38,808 bases of DNA from a virus (IMGVR_UViG_3300043567_000548:1-38808); one strand, 5' to 3'; shown: positions 1 through 6,927, numbered from the stretch's first letter. A program made the numbers and translations. The notes: a model not told the origin generated them from the sequence alone.

Positions 1-567
1 TAACAGCCGAAGAAGCAGCAGCCGAAGAAGTAGCACGATTAGCAGCAGAAGCCGAAGCAGCACGATTAGCAGCAGAAGCTGAAGCCGCACGAGTAGCCGC
101 TGAAGAGGTAGCACGATTAGCAGCAGAAGCCGAAGCAGCACGATTAGCAGCAGAAGCTGAAGCCGCACGAGTAGCCGCTGAAGAGGTAGCAGCCGCCGAG
201 GCAGCAAGAATAGCAGCCGAAGAAGCAGCATTAGCAGAAGCAGCACGATTAGCAGCAGAAGCCGAAGCAGCGCGAGTAGTCGCCGAAGAGGCAGCAGCAG
301 CCGAGGCAGCACGAATAGCAGCTGAAGAAGCAGCACGATTAGCGGCAGAAGCTGAAGCAGCACGAGTAGCCGCTGAAGAGGCAACAGCAGCCGAAGAAGC
401 AGCACGATTAGCGGTAGAAGCTGAAGCAGCACGAGTAGCCGCTGAAGAGGCAACAGCAGCCGAAGAAGCAGCACGATTAGCAGCAGAAGCTGAAGCCGCA
501 CGAGTAGCCGCTGAAGAGGTAGCAGCCGCCGAGGCAGCAAGAATAGCAGCCGAAGAAGCAGCACGAG
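1..567 (+). repeat. Degenerate tandem repeat coding for Ala/Glu/Arg units
   Basis: Units of 24-30 bases, such as gcacgattagcagcagaagc followed by a gaagca tail, recur with small changes. Whole blocks are repeated: the stretches near 46-125 and 127-190 are nearly the same, and the block near 345-400 recurs near 405-460. Unit lengths stay multiples of three, so the frame is kept. This suggests growth by slippage or unequal recombination. Confidence 0.8.
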
Positions 568-860
568 CAGCTGAAGAAGCAAGAATTGCAGCAGAACAAG
601 CAGCAGCAGTAGAAGCGGCCGAAGCAGCTAGAATAGCCGCAGAAGTAGCACTAGCTGAACAAGTAGCAGCTGCAGAAGCAGCTTTAGCAGCAAAAGCGGC
701 AGAAGAAGCAGCAGCAGTTGCAGCAGCTGAAGAAGCAGCACGAGTAGCTGCAGAAGCAGAAGCAGCAGCAGTTGCAGCAGCCGAAGAAGCAGCAAGAGTA
801 GCTGCAGAAGCAGCAGCAGTTGCAGCAGCCGAAGCAGCAAAAGCAGTAGAAAAACCATAA
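1..860 (+). CDS. Ala/Glu/Arg-rich repetitive helical protein (3' part only)
   Basis: An open frame enters from the left edge and runs to TAA at 858-860, giving about 285 residues. There is no in-frame ATG in the window, so the start lies upstream. The product is built almost only from Ala, Glu, Arg, Val and Leu in variants of ARLAAEAEA and ARVAAEEVA, about 9-10 residues each, and ends KAVEKP. Regular acidic and basic residues with no Pro or Gly until the end predict one very long helix or coiled coil, like the TolA stalk. No enzymatic motif is visible. A virion stalk or fibre is possible, but function is unknown. Leu-rich frames on the other strand are only shadows of the repeat. Coding is certain; role is not. 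Confidence 0.75.
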   Translation, partial: TAEEAAAEEVARLAAEAEAARLAAEAEAARVAAEEVARLAAEAEAARLAAEAEAARVAAEEVAAAEAARIAAEEAALAEAARLAAEAEAARVVAEEAAAAEAARIAAEEAARLAAEAEAARVAAEEATAAEEAARLAVEAEAARVAAEEATAAEEAARLAAEAEAARVAAEEVAAAEAARIAAEEAARAAEEARIAAEQAAAVEAAEAARIAAEVALAEQVAAAEAALAAKAAEEAAAVAAAEEAARVAAEAEAAAVAAAEEAARVAAEAAAVAAAEAAKAVEKP

Positions 861-874
861 AATCAAAGGATAAC

Positions 875-1612
875 TTGTTAGATAATCTGCCTACAATAAG
901 AGTTATAACTCTAAGAGAGTCTGCTGACAGACGCGATAATTTTGTAAGACAAATTAATAAATATACTAATAACTATAAATTCATTATTTGTGAAAGATTT
1001 GAGACAAGTGATTTTAGCTTAAAGGGTGAGACGTTACAGGCGCTACATAGCAATAGCTATGGGCCTATAGCGTCTCACCTTTATAATTTATACGATTGGT
1101 ATAATACTTGCCAAGACGACTTCTGTATAATAATGGAGGACGATGTTTCTTTTGAAACTTTAGATTATTGGAAATTTACTTTAAAAGAGTTTATTAGTAT
1201 ATTACCAACGAACTGGGAAGCAATACAATTAGTAAATGTCGGAGAGGGGCTAGAAACTCCTACAAAGATAAGAAGTAGAAATTGGAATGATTGGTGTATT
1301 GCAGCTTTTATAGTAAAGCGTTCTTACGCAAAGAAAGTAATAGATCAGCATGTAATAGCCCCTAATAATTTCTGTGTAGACTTAAAAACATCATTTCTGC
1401 CTATAGTAGAAAATGTTATACTTGACCCAAGTAATAGTAATGTTTACATATTTCCACTATTTGTTGAAGACACAGTTAATTGCAAGTCTACATATAAAGG
1501 CACAGAATTAGTAATGTATGACGGACAAGGCCCACTACACCATGACTCACATGAGTTTATACTAAATTGGTGGAAAAATAATAATATAGATTTACAAAGG
1601 ATTTCAATATGA
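875..1612 (+). CDS. Glycosyltransferase, GT25 (LPS/collagen-type) family
   Basis: The 245-residue protein begins with IRVITLRESADRRDNF, matching the GT25 opening in which a short strand is followed by a conserved Asp-Arg pair. The acidic sugar-nucleotide/metal motif appears as IIMEDDVSF near residues 88-96. GT25 enzymes transfer sugars to bacterial LPS or, in animals, to hydroxylysine in collagen. The start is TTG at 875, with AAAGGA four bases before it. The stop overlaps the next gene by four bases (ATGA), so translation is probably coupled. The target here is unknown: host glycan or a virion protein are both possible. There is no signal peptide, so it should act in the cytoplasm. Family call is fairly good, substrate is not known. 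Confidence 0.7.
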   Translation: MLDNLPTIRVITLRESADRRDNFVRQINKYTNNYKFIICERFETSDFSLKGETLQALHSNSYGPIASHLYNLYDWYNTCQDDFCIIMEDDVSFETLDYWKFTLKEFISILPTNWEAIQLVNVGEGLETPTKIRSRNWNDWCIAAFIVKRSYAKKVIDQHVIAPNNFCVDLKTSFLPIVENVILDPSNSNVYIFPLFVEDTVNCKSTYKGTELVMYDGQGPLHHDSHEFILNWWKNNNIDLQRISI

Positions 1613-2583
1613 ACTTAGCACAGTTAGCCCTAGACAATGGGGGAACGGTAAAGCAATTAATTCTGCCCAGCCAAGAAACTAATGGGATGGGTATTATGAA
1701 CCCCTCTGTGTTCGTTGATGGGGATAAAACTTACGTCAACATTAGAGTATTGAATTATATTCTATATCATAGCGAAAGTCAAAAATTTTACCATTTATAT
1801 GGCCCGTTACAGTATTTACACCCAGAAGCAGACCCGTACTTAAGAACCTTCAATTATTTTGCAGAGTTAGACGATGATCTAAATATTTTAAATTATTCTA
1901 AAATAGATACTAGCGCCCTTGACAAGGACCCTATATGGGAGTTCGTTGGCCTAGAGGATGGTAGGTTGTTTAAACACGAGGGTAAATTTTATATAACTGG
2001 CGTTAGAAGGGATACTACAACTAACGGTGAAGGTCGTATGGAACTCTCAGAGTTAGAGTATATCGATGGAGTATGTAAGGAAGTATCTAGACAAAGAATA
2101 CCTACACCTGGGCTAGTAGAATCTTACTGTGAAAAGAACTGGGCAGTAGTTTTAGGTAAGCCAGAAATAACTTATGTAAAATGGCATAGTCCTACTGAAA
2201 TAGTAGAGTATAAAGATGGCATAACTAAACAAGTAGCTATACACCATAGCAATATAGAAACATGTGCTGATTTAAGAGGAAGCTCCCATGTAGTACCGTT
2301 TAGAGACGGATATGTAAGTATAACTCACGAAGTATACCTATTTAATAGTGAGCTTGGCAGCAAAAACGCTAAGTATAGACATAGAATAGTTTTTTACGAC
2401 AAAGATTTAAAAGTAGTTAGCGTATCAAAGAAATGCTTTTCTTTTATGGATTGTGAAATAGAATTTTGCTGTGGATTAGCTTTTAAAAACGGGAATGTTC
2501 TAATAAGTTTCGGATTCCAAGACAATAGTGCCTTCATTTTAAAAATGCCTGAGGAATGTTTATATGACCCAAGATTTAATTAA
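1609..2583 (+). CDS. GH130-like beta-propeller protein (possible mannoside phosphorylase or glycosidase-like)
   Basis: 324 residues, with segments that read like propeller blades. GLEDGRLFKHEGKFYITGVR near residues 117-136 resembles the GH130 core, where an ED-x-R motif precedes a Tyr-rich strand. A second conserved-looking patch is RGSSHVVPFRDGYVSITHEV near 223-242. GH130 proteins are beta-mannoside phosphorylases or hydrolases with five-bladed propellers. Similar phage proteins sit next to glycosyltransferases, and here the gene lies between a GT25 gene and a TPR/FkbM gene with overlaps on both sides (4 and 20 bases), so a shared glycan task is likely. Whether it is catalytic is unclear. 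It could instead be a binding propeller. Confidence 0.5.
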   Translation: MNLAQLALDNGGTVKQLILPSQETNGMGIMNPSVFVDGDKTYVNIRVLNYILYHSESQKFYHLYGPLQYLHPEADPYLRTFNYFAELDDDLNILNYSKIDTSALDKDPIWEFVGLEDGRLFKHEGKFYITGVRRDTTTNGEGRMELSELEYIDGVCKEVSRQRIPTPGLVESYCEKNWAVVLGKPEITYVKWHSPTEIVEYKDGITKQVAIHHSNIETCADLRGSSHVVPFRDGYVSITHEVYLFNSELGSKNAKYRHRIVFYDKDLKVVSVSKKCFSFMDCEIEFCCGLAFKNGNVLISFGFQDNSAFILKMPEECLYDPRFN

Positions 2584-3805
2584 TACATACATACGTAGCC
2601 CATACAGTTTTGAGGCAAACATAAATTTAGCCAACTATTATGAAAAAATAGGGCAGCTAGCCTCTGCAGTAACGCACTATCTAAAAGCAGCAGATATTGC
2701 GGGCAATGACCGTAAAAAAGTATATACAGCTATAAGCGGGGCAGCTAGAAACTTTATGGCAGCGGGCGGTAGAGAGGGCACAGTAGAAGGCCTATTAAAA
2801 CGAGCAGTAGCTCTAGACCCCAACAACCCAGAACCTTATTTTATTCTATCTCAATTTTACGAACAAAAGCAAAGATGGCACGACTGTTACATGGTTGCTT
2901 CTGTAGGTTTTGATAAATGTGAGCAGAAAGATTATAGACTATTTTTTGAAAAAGCAGTATCTGCTTGGTGGATAGGCAATACAGACGAGTCTAGAGAAAT
3001 AATTCATTGTTTGGATGTACATAGTGATAAATTTTCTCCTTTCTACAAAAACCTCATAAAATATAATGTTCTTCAGGTAGGTAACCCTAATGCTTATACA
3101 AGGCACAGCCCTTTAGTAGCTTCTGCACTAAAAAGAACTTTTGAGGGCGCGGAAAATATACAAAAAAGCTATGCTCAATCTCACCAAGATTTATTTGCAC
3201 TTCTAGTAGCTAAAGGAAAAAAAGATGGGTTTTATTTAGAAATAGGTAGTGGTGACCCAGAGCTGCACAGCAATACTTGTTTATTAGAGAGAGAGTTTGA
3301 TTGGAAGGGCATCTCTATAGATTTAGCATTTAGTCCAACACAAAGATTTAGAGCTTTAAGAGATAATTTGTGTCTACAAACAGATGCTCTTAAAATAGAC
3401 TATGTTCAATTACTTTCTGAGCAAAATGCGCCAAAAGTGATAGATTACCTACAAATAGATATAGACCCTCCGCAGAGTCTCTCTATGGATGTTCTATTAA
3501 AAATTCCATTTGATCAATATAAATTTAAAGCTATTACTTTTGAGCACAATCATTATGAAAATCAAGAAATACGTGAGAAGTCTAGAGAATATTTAAAATC
3601 TAAGAACTATAAACTAGTCGTCTCTGATATATCATTCTATGAAGATAAAAGCTATGAGGATTGGTATGTTCATGCTAGCGTTCCATTCTCAATTAATAAT
3701 ATGGACTTGTCTAGTGAGCCAAAAACTGGTAAAGAATACTTCTATGATATAGATAAATTTAAAAAGCTCTATATTAAAGGGTTTGAAAATTGGCACTCTT
3801 TTTAA
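2564..3805 (+). CDS. TPR-repeat protein fused to an FkbM-type methyltransferase
   Basis: 413 residues in two parts. Residues 1 to about 150 carry TPR-like helices, for example the segment PYSFEANINLANYYEKIGQL and the segment LKRAVALDPNNPEPYFILSQ. From about residue 195 the sequence fits the FkbM methyltransferase fold: SYAQSHQDLFAL, then GFYLEIGSGDPELHSNT, which is the SAM-binding loop with its SNT motif, then WKGISIDL and later YLQIDIDPP. FkbM enzymes O-methylate sugars or small molecules. TPR domains often bring such enzymes to a protein target. The gene starts inside the end of the GH130-like gene. It is the last gene before a new promoter and tRNA. Target unknown. Confidence 0.7.
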   Translation: MTQDLINTYIRSPYSFEANINLANYYEKIGQLASAVTHYLKAADIAGNDRKKVYTAISGAARNFMAAGGREGTVEGLLKRAVALDPNNPEPYFILSQFYEQKQRWHDCYMVASVGFDKCEQKDYRLFFEKAVSAWWIGNTDESREIIHCLDVHSDKFSPFYKNLIKYNVLQVGNPNAYTRHSPLVASALKRTFEGAENIQKSYAQSHQDLFALLVAKGKKDGFYLEIGSGDPELHSNTCLLEREFDWKGISIDLAFSPTQRFRALRDNLCLQTDALKIDYVQLLSEQNAPKVIDYLQIDIDPPQSLSMDVLLKIPFDQYKFKAITFEHNHYENQEIREKSREYLKSKNYKLVVSDISFYEDKSYEDWYVHASVPFSINNMDLSSEPKTGKEYFYDIDKFKKLYIKGFENWHSF

Positions 3806-3829
3806 TAAAGTAGTTCTTAAAAATAGTTC

Positions 3830-3858
3830 TTGACATAAGTCTCAAATTATAATATACT
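3830..3858 (+). promoter_or_regulatory. Sigma70-like promoter P1, upstream of the tRNA
   Basis: TTGACA (3830-3835), a 17-base spacer, then TATACT (3853-3858). Transcription should begin near 3865, about 13 bases before the tRNA. It belongs to a family of five promoters in this window with the same spacer and in three cases the same leader ATAGTTCTTGAC. Confidence 0.8.
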
Positions 3859-3877
3859 TTTGAGATAGTAATACTAT

Positions 3878-3970
3878 GCTTCCGTAGGTTAATGGTAAAC
3901 TACCACCCTTATAAAGTGTTTAGCGGTAGATAGCCGCAAAATGCGGGTTCGACTCCCGCCGGAAGTACCA
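3878..3970 (+). tRNA. tRNA with long variable arm, anticodon probably UAU (Ile, reads AUA)
   Basis: Acceptor GCTTCCG (3878-3884) pairs with CGGAAGT (3960-3966), followed by discriminator A and an encoded CCA (3968-3970). The D stem is GGTT (3887-3890) with AACT (3898-3901). The T arm is GCGGG, loop TTCGACT, CCCGC (3943-3959). The best anticodon loop is CTTATAA at 3908-3914, giving anticodon TAT. Its stem is poor: only three of five pairs form, with C-A and C-T mismatches. A variable arm GCGG-loop-CCGC (3923-3937) makes it class II in shape, which is not normal for tRNA-Ile. The tRNA call is strong, the amino acid is uncertain. Supplying a decoder for AUA would suit this ATA-rich genome. Confidence 0.75.
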
Positions 3971-3986
3971 AACAATAGGCATAAAA

Positions 3987-4112
3987 ATGATACTTTTACT
4001 AGAAATTTGTATTCAAATTGTAAAGGCAATCAAACGGGTAAACTGGGGAGCAATTTTTACTCTCCTGTTTACAATAGCTTTCTGGATTTTCGTGTATCAG
4101 GCGGTAACGTAA
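3987..4112 (+). CDS. Small single-span membrane protein (41 aa)
   Basis: ATG at 3987 opens a 41-residue frame: MILLLEICIQIVKAIKRVNW followed by a hydrophobic span, GAIFTLLFTIAFWIFVYQAV, which looks like one membrane helix with positive residues before it. Only a weak ribosome site (TAGGC) is seen. It lies directly behind the tRNA in the transcript from P1. Function unknown. A holin or membrane-targeting peptide is possible but not shown. It could be a chance frame. Confidence 0.45.
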   Translation: MILLLEICIQIVKAIKRVNWGAIFTLLFTIAFWIFVYQAVT

Positions 4113-4141
4113 GAGAACTTACACAACTGCTTGGAGATATA

Positions 4142-4408
4142 ATGAATAAGGAAGAACTAAGAAGAAAAATTGAAGAAGCAGGTGACGCAATAGTTACTTA
4201 TAAAGGCCAAGAGTCTAATAAGTTAAAATATAATGTTGTTACAGTAGACTTCAGTACCCCATATATAAAAGAAAAACGTACCCATGCCCAAGAAACAGAT
4301 AATACTGTTTTAACCTGGGCGTGGGATACGGATTCTTATAGACTAGTGCGAGCTGATTTAGTAACATCAGTAGCGCCACTAGCAAGCGTATTGAAAAACA
4401 ATGTATGA
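4142..4408 (+). CDS. Conserved-looking small protein of unknown function (88 aa)
   Basis: I place the start at ATG 4142, preceded by GGAGA at 4134-4138. A longer in-frame start at 3941 lies inside the tRNA and is not credible. The protein begins MNKEELRRKIEEAGDAIVTY and has the look of a small soluble alpha/beta protein with a beta-rich second half. The end overlaps the next gene by eight bases, indicating translational coupling with the PC4-like gene. No domain recognised. The middle contains a short basic patch, KEKRTHAQE, and a Trp-rich strand, LTWAWDTDSYRLV. Confidence 0.6.
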   Translation: MNKEELRRKIEEAGDAIVTYKGQESNKLKYNVVTVDFSTPYIKEKRTHAQETDNTVLTWAWDTDSYRLVRADLVTSVAPLASVLKNNV

Positions 4409-4670
4409 TCGCATAATTTATCAAACTGATGATTGTCAATGGAGAGTCACAGTAAATGTATTTAATGGGGTAGAGTACCTTCATATACGTAAATATTATT
4501 TAGATTTTGATGAAAACTGGTGCCATGGAAAAGATGGTGTTGTTATGCCATTAGATTTAGATAATATCAAACAACTATTTATAGCTTGTCTAGAGATTTT
4601 ATCATTAGGCGAGAGTAAGCAAGCAATCAAAGAACATTTCAGCGAATTACTAGAGGATTTATACGTTTGA
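4401..4670 (+). CDS. PC4-like (transcription coactivator p15) ssDNA-binding protein
   Basis: 89 residues matching the PC4/Sub1 domain pattern: a strand RVTVNVFNGVEYLHIRKYY, equivalent to the PC4 segment that ends in IR-x-YY, then an acidic turn, then a GKDGVVMPLDL-type strand and a C-terminal helix. PC4-like proteins dimerise and bind single-stranded DNA, including in T5 and other phages with replication or late-transcription roles. The gene overlaps both neighbours (8 bases upstream, 4 downstream). This domain would suit a role in replication or in transcription by opening DNA. Family match is from pattern only. Confidence 0.6.
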   Translation: MYDRIIYQTDDCQWRVTVNVFNGVEYLHIRKYYLDFDENWCHGKDGVVMPLDLDNIKQLFIACLEILSLGESKQAIKEHFSELLEDLYV

Positions 4671-5209
4671 ACATTTTCTATCTAAGTCACGATGTTGAAA
4701 AATGTGCTCGTGAGCATGTCGACAAACATTGTGTAAAAATGATTTTAGAGTATGCTCAGCTACTTTCTACAGCTCATAGAGTTATAGATGGTGTACAGGG
4801 GATACGACTGTCTGAAGGGGGCAGGCGACTTAAAAACTGGGAACTACCTGACGATAGAGAAGATATTCTCTATAAGGCTACCCACGTTAATCACCCATCA
4901 GCAGTATGGGCTAGAGCCAGCAAAGAAAACTATATTTGGCTATCTAAGCTGTTTATTGCGCTGCTGGACGAGTATACCTATAGATATGGTAAACATCATA
5001 AATCTGGGGAACTTGTAGATTACTTATCTTATCCTCCAGATAATATTCCTAATATACCTTTTACACAGCCTACTCCAGCTATGCCTGATCAATATAAACA
5101 AGACGACTCTATTGCGGCGTACAAAGCCTATTATATAGGCGAAAAATCAAGTATGTTCTCTTGGAAAAGTCGACCCGTCCCTGACTGGATTCCGCAAAAT
5201 AGTTCTTGA
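4667..5209 (+). CDS. Phage protein resembling pyrimidine-dimer DNA glycosylase family members
   Basis: 180 residues beginning NIFYLSHDVEKCAREHVDKH. Its pattern of an N-terminal strand, a CAREHVDKHCVKMILEYAQL helix rich in His and Lys, then NHPSAVWARASKENYIWL and DEYTYRYGKHHKS, recurs in phage proteins usually annotated as pyrimidine dimer DNA glycosylase. I recall this annotation but cannot confirm catalytic residues, and similarity to T4 DenV is not obvious. If right, it would remove UV photoproducts. The start is TTG at 4667, overlapping the previous stop (TTGA). Its own stop TGA (5207-5209) is inside the -35 box of the ligase promoter P2. Confidence 0.45.
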   Translation: MNIFYLSHDVEKCAREHVDKHCVKMILEYAQLLSTAHRVIDGVQGIRLSEGGRRLKNWELPDDREDILYKATHVNHPSAVWARASKENYIWLSKLFIALLDEYTYRYGKHHKSGELVDYLSYPPDNIPNIPFTQPTPAMPDQYKQDDSIAAYKAYYIGEKSSMFSWKSRPVPDWIPQNSS

Positions 5210-5234
5210 CTTTTAACCCCAGCTATGGCATAAT
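5206..5234 (+). promoter_or_regulatory. Sigma70-like promoter P2 for the ligase N-half
   Basis: TTGACT (5206-5211), 17-base spacer, CATAAT (5229-5234). The predicted start of transcription, about seven bases downstream, falls on the A of the ATG at 5241, so the mRNA may be leaderless. The leader ATAGTTCTTGAC is shared with P1 and P4. Confidence 0.7.
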
Positions 5235-5240
5235 ACTTAA

Positions 5241-6203
5241 ATGATTAAAGAACTTCTCGATAAAGCAAGCGCAGCATACTATGCTGGCACTCCCATCATA
5301 TCTGATGAGGAGTTTGACAGCCTTGCTGAGAAATCAGGCTATAATAAAGTAGGTGCGGACGCTGTAAAAGGCGTCCCGCACTTTTTTCGCATGTACTCGC
5401 TACAGAAAGTTCATTACGGTGAAGAGCTTCTTGCTCCTGTATTAGATGATCCGTATCAAACCCCCAAACTCGATGGCGCCGCCATAAGTATGAGTTATTA
5501 CTGCAACCCAGGAGAAGATACTTTCCACCTCAACCAAATTCTCACCAGAGGCGATGGTATTAAAGGTTTGGACGTAACAGCCAAGCTGCGGCACCTCGTG
5601 CCAGCTATTATCCAACTCCCGACAACCGCAGTAGTTGTGCAAATTAACGCAGAGTTGGTGGCCCCTAAAACCATAGAAAATGCACGTAATTACGCTGCAG
5701 GCGCTATGAATCTTAAAAGCGTAGAGGAAGTTAAGACCAGAGACTTAACTGTAGTAGCATATGATTGTCAACCTTATCTAGCAGATACTTATTACGACTC
5801 ACTAGGTATTCTTTGGACTGCTGGGTTTAAGACGGTAAAAGCTCCAGAGTTAGAGCAAAAATTCCCACTAGATGGATTTGTTGTAAGGGAGAATAGTAAT
5901 GATAAATTCGCAGCTGCCGGACACACTTCAAAACATCCACGAGCAGCTTATGCTCTTAAACCAAAACCTACTGCGGTTACAACAAAACTTATTGACGTTG
6001 AATGGCAGGTCGGCCGAACCGGGGTGGTATCCCCAGTTGCCATCCTTGAACCCGTACTGGTGGGGGACGCCACAGTATCCCGCGCAACCCTTCACAACAT
6101 CGAGTATATACGCGGGCTCGGACTCGAAATCGGATGCACAGTTGAACTTATTCGATCCGGGGAAATCATCCCAAGAATTGTAGGTCGAGTTGATAGTGTG
6201 TAG
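5241..6203 (+). CDS. ligA: NAD-dependent DNA ligase, N-terminal half (adenylation plus OB domain)
   Basis: This 320-residue protein covers the first half of LigA. Domain Ia is near residues 1-30 (YYAGTPIISDEEFDSL). The AMP-accepting lysine is K76 in KLDGAA. Later ligase motifs are PLDGFVVRE and PRAAYALKPKP. The OB fold follows with GRTGVVSPVAILEPV, SRATLHN and SGEIIPRIV. It then stops where the zinc finger would begin. The missing zinc finger, helix-hairpin-helix and BRCT parts are encoded at 7661-8383. The two products probably assemble to seal nicks using NAD. Phage T5 also has a ligase in two subunits. The ATG at 5241 has no ribosome site and coincides with the predicted transcription start. 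Domain Ia is short compared with E. coli LigA. Confidence 0.9.
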   Translation: MIKELLDKASAAYYAGTPIISDEEFDSLAEKSGYNKVGADAVKGVPHFFRMYSLQKVHYGEELLAPVLDDPYQTPKLDGAAISMSYYCNPGEDTFHLNQILTRGDGIKGLDVTAKLRHLVPAIIQLPTTAVVVQINAELVAPKTIENARNYAAGAMNLKSVEEVKTRDLTVVAYDCQPYLADTYYDSLGILWTAGFKTVKAPELEQKFPLDGFVVRENSNDKFAAAGHTSKHPRAAYALKPKPTAVTTKLIDVEWQVGRTGVVSPVAILEPVLVGDATVSRATLHNIEYIRGLGLEIGCTVELIRSGEIIPRIVGRVDSV

Positions 6204-6303
6204 CTGTAGAAATATCAGCGATAGGACTTATACGCTAGAAGAGCTAAAGAAGCGTCTGAGAGAAAAAGATATTAAGTGTGGTATCTGTATAAAGAAAAAA
6301 TAA
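6196..6303 (+). CDS. Possible 35-residue Cys-rich mini-protein
   Basis: GTG at 6196, inside the end of the ligase gene, opens a 35-residue frame ending in TAA 6301-6303, immediately followed by the next gene's ATG. It reads VCSCRNISDRTYTLEELKKR then a basic end with CGIC. A CxC pair and a CxxC pair flank a charged helix, which could bind one zinc ion. AGGTCGAG lies upstream at 6182-6189. It fills the only gap between two genes exactly, which supports it, but it could be chance. Confidence 0.4.
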   Translation: MCSCRNISDRTYTLEELKKRLREKDIKCGICIKKK

Positions 6304-6660
6304 ATGTCTTATAGTACTACATACTTTAAAAATAACCCAGATGTAGCCAAATCTCCCGGAGTACTATATATTCTAGTGCTCGTAAATAAGAGGAACGAAA
6401 AACGTGAGTGTATCAAAATCGGAATCACCAAAGGAAAAAGCTACAAAGCTGTTTCTTCCCGCGCAGGGGGCTTTGGTACCTATGAGCATCGAGTCCAAAA
6501 AATCATTAAAGGAACTCTCGAAGAAGTTTACAACCTGGAGCAAACACTTCATAGAGAATTTGCACATGAGCGATATTATCCTCCTGAGCGTTTCGGCGGT
6601 CACACTGAGTGTTTTCATATTTCAATACTTAAGGATGTTTTAGATGTTGTTAGAAGCTAA
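6304..6660 (+). CDS. GIY-YIG-like nuclease (T5orf172/MUG113 type)
   Basis: 118 residues. A strand GVLYILVLV is followed by IKIGITKGKS, the arrangement typical of the T5orf172 and MUG113 branch of the GIY-YIG nuclease fold, then an Arg in SSRAGGF. LEQTLHREFAHER and GGHTECFHIS near the end fit the later conserved Glu and the closing strand. Such proteins are often free-standing or homing-type nucleases in phages. It sits between the two halves of the DNA ligase, which is where a homing nuclease could have split the gene. The ATG directly follows the stop of the mini-ORF. Nuclease activity is inferred, not shown. Confidence 0.6.
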   Translation: MSYSTTYFKNNPDVAKSPGVLYILVLVNKRNEKRECIKIGITKGKSYKAVSSRAGGFGTYEHRVQKIIKGTLEEVYNLEQTLHREFAHERYYPPERFGGHTECFHISILKDVLDVVRS

Positions 6661-6847
6661 ACTAGAAAAAAATGGTTCATTTACCGTAGAGTATGATGAC
6701 GAGGCACAAGATGCCCTTATTAAGGCTGGGATTTTCTCAGGTCTTTGGAAAGCTATAGACTCTGATAAAATTGGTCAGCTAGAGCAAGAAGTTAAGCGGT
6801 TAAAAAGACTAAACCGCAAACTCAGAGAAAAGCTAAATGAGAAATAG
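6644..6847 (+). CDS. Small protein with C-terminal basic coiled coil (67 aa)
   Basis: ATG at 6644 lies within the end of the nuclease gene (17-base overlap), with AAGGA at 6630-6634 before it. The first half is a small beta-type region (AKLEKNGSFTVEYDDEAQDA). The second half is a Lys/Arg-rich heptad-like helix, GQLEQEVKRLKRLNRKLREK, that could form a coiled coil and touch nucleic acid. No family recognised. It may be a small DNA-binding or adaptor protein. Confidence 0.55.
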   Translation: MLLEAKLEKNGSFTVEYDDEAQDALIKAGIFSGLWKAIDSDKIGQLEQEVKRLKRLNRKLREKLNEK

Positions 6848-6926
6848 ATTCATACTAGCGATGGGCGTATCACTTGCCGTGGCCGCTCTAATCTACCAAA
6901 TTTATATTATGTTCACAGGAGGCTGA
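6837..6926 (+). CDS. Tiny membrane-span peptide (29 aa)
   Basis: ATG at 6837 overlaps the previous gene by 11 bases. The frame reads MRNRFILAMGVSLAVAALIY then ends IYIMFTGG: a positive N-terminus and one hydrophobic helix. The strong ribosome site AGGAGG for ThyX is its last part. It fills the gap between genes exactly, as do other tiny frames here. Function unknown, may be chance. Confidence 0.4.
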   Translation: MRNRFILAMGVSLAVAALIYQIYIMFTGG

Positions 6927-6927
6927 T

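Noticed and set aside
628-866. Two Leu- or Cys-rich open frames on the minus strand
   Set aside because: They are the complement of the Ala/Glu repeat (GCA and GAA codons read as Leu-rich or Cys-rich codons) and have no other coding support.
875-1612. Lysyl-hydroxylase type collagen glycosylation by the GT25 protein
   Set aside because: The fibre's Gly-X-Y regions contain no lysine, so hydroxylysine cannot be the acceptor; only Thr or hydroxyproline remain possible.
3908-3914. Reading the tRNA as a suppressor (anticodon TTA) or Tyr (ATA)
   Set aside because: Both move the universal U33 or break more stem pairs; TAT keeps C32, U33, A37 and A38, although the stem is still weak.
3941-4141. Upstream start of the 88-residue gene at 3941
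   Set aside because: That start lies inside the tRNA; ATG 4142 has a good ribosome site and leaves the small membrane frame intact.
6404-6643. 79-residue frame over the nuclease gene, with a hydrophobic end
   Set aside because: It is out of frame with a gene with clear GIY-YIG-type motifs, and has no ribosome site; probably chance.
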